This document shows, in pieces, positions 60,663-64,000 of a stretch of DNA of 64,000 nucleotides. This DNA comes from Gammaproteobacteria bacterium (lineage in GTDB: Bacteria > Pseudomonadota > Gammaproteobacteria > Steroidobacterales > Woeseiaceae). The translations under genes and the position numbers were made by a program. The stretch spans positions 1-64,000 of the forward strand of contig JAOUIH010000001.1 of assembly GCA_029884165.1 (NCBI GenBank), in the 5' to 3' direction. The first letter of the stretch is position 1; the number at the start of each line of letters is the position of its first letter. The notes under the pieces were generated by a model. The model did no database searches and was not told the DNA's origin. It worked only from the letters and a program-made list of their open reading frames with translations.

Positions 60663-61996
60663 TGCGCGACGCGCGACGCAAATTCGTGCTGGGCATTGCG
60701 CTGCTGCTCGCGGGCGGGGCCATAATCGGCTGGCTGTACGGACGGCCGTTCATCGGGCTCGCTACGGCGGCGATCGTGGCGCTCGCCTGGCAGGTCCGCC
60801 AGTTGCTCGTGTTCGAAAGGGCGCTGCGCACGGGCGATTTCGAGGAGCTGCGCTACAGCCGCGGCATCTGGGCGCAGATCTACGCCGAGTACAATTACCA
60901 GCGCTATCGGGGCCAGAAGTATCGGCGGCGCTACAAGCGGCTGTTGAAGGAAGTCCGAAACTCGACCAAGGCCCTGCCGGACGGTGCCGTCCTGCTGAAT
61001 GCGGATTTCGAGATACTGACCTGCAATCCCGCATCGGATGAGCTCGCCGGGTTCCGTGGCCGGCAGGATCGCGGGCAGCGGGTCGACAATATCGTCCGTG
61101 ATCCCGCGTTCACCGAGTACCTCAGGAGCCGGCAATTCGACCGCGCGGTCGAGATACGCTCGCCGCTCTACGATGGCCAGTGGCTGAACCTCCGGATCGT
61201 GCCCTACGGGGCAGACCAGTACCTGCTGTTGATTCGCGATATCACGGAACGCATTCGGCTCAGCAAGATGCGGCGCGAGTTCGTCGCGAATGCGTCGCAC
61301 GAGCTGCGCTCGCCGCTGACCGTCATCAGCGGCTACGTCGACGCCCTGTCGACCGATCCGGAGACGCCGGAAACCTGGAAAAAACCGGTGGTGGCCATGC
61401 AGGAGCAGGCGGAGCGGATGAAAACGATCATCTCCGAGCTGCTGGAACTGTCACGCCTGGAGAGCGCGACCACGGACCCGGGACGCGAGCGCATCGATGT
61501 CTGCGCGTTGCTCACGTCGGCCAGGAAGATCTACGCGGACCGGCAGGACGTTGCGAAGATCGAGATCGAATGCGTCTCTCCAGCCATCCTGCTCGGGCGC
61601 GCGTCCGAGATCGAGTCGGTGATCGCGAACCTGCTGTCGAACGCGGTACGCCACACGCCGCCCTCGGGTCGAATCACGCTGAGCTGGCGGGCAGGGCCCG
61701 AGGGTGGGCTGCTCGCCGTCGAGGACACGGGGGAAGGGATCGACCCGGAGCTGATCCCGCGCCTGACCGAGCGTTTCTTCCGCGTCAATCGCGGGCGCAG
61801 CCGGGCGGACGGCGGCATAGGGCTGGGGCTGGCGATCGTCAAGCACGCGCTGGGGCGGCACGGCGCCGAACTCGAGATCGAGAGCCAGGTCGGAAAGGGC
61901 AGCAGCTTCACCTGCCGCTTCCCGGTGGACCGCCTGGTAGGGGCGGAGCTGGTGCCGCTCCGCGCCGCCGGGGCGCAGGATGCCGACAAGGCGTGA
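60662..61996 (+). CDS. phoR: phosphate regulon sensor kinase PhoR
   Basis: The 444-aa kinase has two N-terminal TMs (about 9-25 and 30-45), the PhoR-type basic linker, a PAS domain (about 95-195: LPDGAVLLNADFEILTCNPA), HisKA with His213 (FVANASHELRSPLT) and HATPase with N (NLLSNAVRHTP), G1 (DTGEGIDPE) and G2 (GIGLGLAIV) boxes. It phosphorylates PhoB in response to PhoU/Pst state. It is cotranscribed with phoB. Confidence 0.95.
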   Translation: MRDARRKFVLGIALLLAGGAIIGWLYGRPFIGLATAAIVALAWQVRQLLVFERALRTGDFEELRYSRGIWAQIYAEYNYQRYRGQKYRRRYKRLLKEVRNSTKALPDGAVLLNADFEILTCNPASDELAGFRGRQDRGQRVDNIVRDPAFTEYLRSRQFDRAVEIRSPLYDGQWLNLRIVPYGADQYLLLIRDITERIRLSKMRREFVANASHELRSPLTVISGYVDALSTDPETPETWKKPVVAMQEQAERMKTIISELLELSRLESATTDPGRERIDVCALLTSARKIYADRQDVAKIEIECVSPAILLGRASEIESVIANLLSNAVRHTPPSGRITLSWRAGPEGGLLAVEDTGEGIDPELIPRLTERFFRVNRGRSRADGGIGLGLAIVKHALGRHGAELEIESQVGKGSSFTCRFPVDRLVGAELVPLRAAGAQDADKA

Positions 61997-62072
61997 GCCG
62001 CGTCATTAAATTGGCGCAGGATTTGGAGTAATGTGCCCGTTACCGGGCGCCCGGCAAGGAATTCGACGAACT

Positions 62073-62786
62073 ATGCAACCAATTGATTTGACAGGCCACA
62101 TCTCCAAGCGTTTCAACAAGGAGCTCGAGGAGCTCCGCAACAGCGTGCTGACGATGGGCGGGCTGGTCGAGACCCAGCTCAACAGCGCGATCGCGGCCAT
62201 CGTGAGCGGCGACAGCGAACTGGGCCTTGCCGTGGCCCGGGACGACTACAAGGTGAACAACCTGGAAGTCGAGATCGACGAGGAGTGCAGCCGCGTGCTC
62301 GCCACCCGCGCGCCGGCGGCGAGCGACCTGCGGCTGATCGTTGCCATCATCAAGACGATCACCGACCTGGAGCGCGTCGGCGACGAGGCCGAGAAGATCG
62401 GTTTTCTCGCGTCCAAGCTCGCCGCGATGGACCGACCGTCGGATTCCTACCGCGAGCTGCGCAGCCTGGGGAATCACGTTCTGCAGATGCTGAAGGATGC
62501 CATGGACGCATTCGCCCGGCTTGATACCGAGGCGGCCTACAGCGTGGTCCGCGAAGACGAACTCGTCGACGGAGAGTACGAAGCCATTACGCGCCAATGC
62601 GTGACGTTCATGATGGAAGACGTGCGCAGCATCAAGCGCGTGATGAACGTAACCTGGGCAGCGCGGGCGCTGGAGCGCATCGGCGATCACTGCAAGAACA
62701 TCTGCGAATACGTCATTTACATGGTCGAAGGCCGCGACGTGCGTCACACAGACATCGCGGACCATGACGCCGCCCGGGAGGAATGA
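62073..62786 (+). CDS. phoU: phosphate transport system regulator PhoU
   Basis: The 237-aa all-helical protein (ATG 62073 with AAGGA box) has two PhoU repeats, each with the metal-binding ERIGD-type motif: TDLERVGDEAEKIGF in the first and RALERIGDHCKNICEY in the second. It represses Pho signalling through PhoR and PstSCAB. No pst genes are in the window. It follows phoR by 76 nt and directly abuts dsbB. Confidence 0.95.
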   Translation: MQPIDLTGHISKRFNKELEELRNSVLTMGGLVETQLNSAIAAIVSGDSELGLAVARDDYKVNNLEVEIDEECSRVLATRAPAASDLRLIVAIIKTITDLERVGDEAEKIGFLASKLAAMDRPSDSYRELRSLGNHVLQMLKDAMDAFARLDTEAAYSVVREDELVDGEYEAITRQCVTFMMEDVRSIKRVMNVTWAARALERIGDHCKNICEYVIYMVEGRDVRHTDIADHDAAREE

Positions 62787-63302
62787 GTGAGGCTGGCCAC
62801 GGCAATCGCGAACCGGCGCCTCCTGAATCTCGCGGGCTTGCTTGCCTGCGCCGGCATGATGGGCTTCGCGTTGTATGTGCAGCACGTGCTGTACTACGAT
62901 CCCTGCCCGTTGTGCGTGCTGCAGCGCATCGCGGTCATCTCGATGGGTGCGATCTTCCTGGTCGCAACCGTGCATGGCACGGACGGCGCGTTTCGCTGGG
63001 TTTACGCTGCGCTGATCGGTCTCGCGGGCGCGGGCGGAGCGGGGGTGGCCGCCCGGCACGTCTGGCTGCAGCACCTGCCGGCCGACAAGGTGCCGTCCTG
63101 CGGGCCGGGCTTCGACTACCTGGTCGACACGCTGCCGCTGGCAGACGCACTGAAAAAAATCTTCAGCGGGTCGGGCGAATGCGCGAACGTCGACTGGTCG
63201 CTCCTCGGTCTGTCGATGCCGGCCTGGGTACTGATCGCCGTCGTGCCGCTGGCTTTGTTCGGCATCTGGGCGAACGCTCGCCGGGCGCCGCGGCGCTGGT
63301 AG
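62787..63302 (+). CDS. dsbB: disulfide bond formation protein DsbB
   Basis: The 171-aa inner-membrane protein (GTG 62787, immediately after the phoU stop) has four TMs and both redox pairs: C40-PL-C43 in the first periplasmic loop and C105/C132 in the second. Arg after CPLCVLQR fits the quinone site. It re-oxidises DsbA and passes electrons to quinone. Confidence 0.95.
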   Translation: MRLATAIANRRLLNLAGLLACAGMMGFALYVQHVLYYDPCPLCVLQRIAVISMGAIFLVATVHGTDGAFRWVYAALIGLAGAGGAGVAARHVWLQHLPADKVPSCGPGFDYLVDTLPLADALKKIFSGSGECANVDWSLLGLSMPAWVLIAVVPLALFGIWANARRAPRRW

Positions 63303-63303
63303 A

Positions 63304-64000
63304 TCAGGCCAGCAGCCGCTCCGCGATGTCGAGGTAAATCGCCGCCAGCCGCGGCACGTCCTCGAGCTCGACGTACTCGTCGACCTTGTGTATCGACGCG
63401 CTGACCGGGCCCAGTTCGACGACCTCCGCGCCGGCGGGCGAAATGAATCGACCGTCCGACGTGCCGCCACCGGTCGACAATTCCGGCGCCTGCCCTGTCT
63501 CCGCTCGAACTGCATCGACGACGGCCTCGATCAGCGGTCCCGGGCCGGTCAGGAACGGTTCACCCGACAGGTGCCAGTCGAGCACGTAGTCGAGTTCGTG
63601 CGCTCCGAAGATCTGCTCTACGCGATCGCGTATCGCCGCATGATCCCACTCGGTCGAATAGCGAAAATTGATGCGTGCACGGAGCTCGCCCGGCGTCACG
63701 TTGACGGCCCCGGAACTGCTCGAGATTTCGACGACCTGGAAGCTGGTCGGTGGAAAATGCGCGTTGCCCTCGTCCCAGACGATGTCGTGCAGCTCCGCCA
63801 AAACCGGGGCGAAACGGCGGATCGGGTTATCCGCCAGCTGCGGATAGGCCACGTGTCCCTGCACGCCGGTCACCAGCACGCGGCAGCTCAGCGAACCGCG
63901 CCGGCCGATCCGGATCGTGTCGCCAAGCGCGACGGCGCTGGATGGCTCGCCCAGCACGCACCACTCGATCCGCTCGCCGCGCTTTGCGAGATCTTCGATG
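63304..64000 (-). CDS. dapE: succinyl-diaminopimelate desuccinylase DapE, partial
   Basis: The gene runs off the right edge; 232 C-terminal residues are present. They match DapE: WCVLGEPSS, GDTIRIGRRGSLSCRVLVTG, QGHVAYPQLADNP, NVTPGELRARINFRYS, and STGGGTSDGRFISP followed by VELGPVSASIHKVDE with metal-ligand His near the C-terminus. It hydrolyses N-succinyl-LL-diaminopimelate in lysine and peptidoglycan synthesis. It is convergent with dsbB. Confidence 0.95.
   Translation of the reverse strand, partial: IEDLAKRGERIEWCVLGEPSSAVALGDTIRIGRRGSLSCRVLVTGVQGHVAYPQLADNPIRRFAPVLAELHDIVWDEGNAHFPPTSFQVVEISSSSGAVNVTPGELRARINFRYSTEWDHAAIRDRVEQIFGAHELDYVLDWHLSGEPFLTGPGPLIEAVVDAVRAETGQAPELSTGGGTSDGRFISPAGAEVVELGPVSASIHKVDEYVELEDVPRLAAIYLDIAERLLA

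Noticed and set aside
1-64000. CRISPR arrays, rRNA or tRNA genes
   Set aside because: No regularly spaced repeats, rRNA-like sequence or cloverleaf with a CCA-type end was seen on reading. A tRNAscan/Infernal run would be decisive.

Overview
The window looks like chromosomal DNA of a GC-rich, free-living gammaproteobacterium. The evidence is the gene set (PhoB-PhoR-PhoU, YoaA next to TsaB as in E. coli, DusA, DsbB, DapE, GTP-type PEP carboxykinase, a PHA-granule phasin) and strong codon GC bias. No rRNA, tRNA or CRISPR array was recognised, and the genus cannot be named from this sequence.

Positions 1-10,960 hold a partial membrane gene and, divergent from it, an eight-gene cluster: a small exported coiled-coil protein, three TPR proteins (two of them lipoproteins), a small exported protein, a TolQ/ExbB-like channel, two TolR/ExbD-like proteins and an AgmX/GltJ-like TonB-type protein. 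This is the gene set of the Agl-Glt (adventurous gliding) family of proton-motive-force-driven trans-envelope machines.

Positions 10,960-23,192 hold an operon for two giant envelope proteins: a 2211-aa DUF11-repeat protein and a 1700-aa protein with three OmpA-like domains and a beta-barrel-like region. It lies behind a CRP-type palindrome, a well-formed cyclic-di-GMP-I riboswitch and a small upstream ORF. Positions 48,000-57,182 hold a second version. Here three small secreted DUF11-type proteins precede one protein that joins the DUF11, OmpA and barrel parts. Two tandem CRP-type palindromes lie upstream. A similar palindrome lies upstream of the Glt-like cluster, so the three loci may form one cAMP/c-di-GMP-responsive surface programme. 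This is the strongest candidate for an undescribed system. A class III cyclase-FHA protein is also encoded in the window (44,247).

Positions 23,275-36,950 are mixed: an aldo/keto reductase, a winged-helix/TPR regulator divergent from an MddA-like methanethiol methyltransferase, a PhyH dioxygenase, an orphan KdpE joined to a trkH 3' remnant, a Fur-box operon (porin, FMN-binding protein, PepSY-type membrane protein), an ATP-grasp-like protein, PolX and an uncharacterised protein.

Positions 37,062-42,276 are a decayed 5.2-kb genomic island inserted in the 5' end of dusA. It is bounded by 27-bp direct repeats of dusA and has rebuilt a chimeric dusA. It carries an RHH/PIN pair whose toxin is truncated, a truncated IS3 element, a Fic protein, an RHS C-terminal remnant with an overlapping small ORF, and an intact VapBC pair. 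No integrase remains.

Positions 42,217-48,020 (methyltransferase, cyclase, PckG, phasin) and 57,258-64,000 (yoaA-tsaB, phoBR, phoU, dsbB, dapE) are mostly housekeeping genes.
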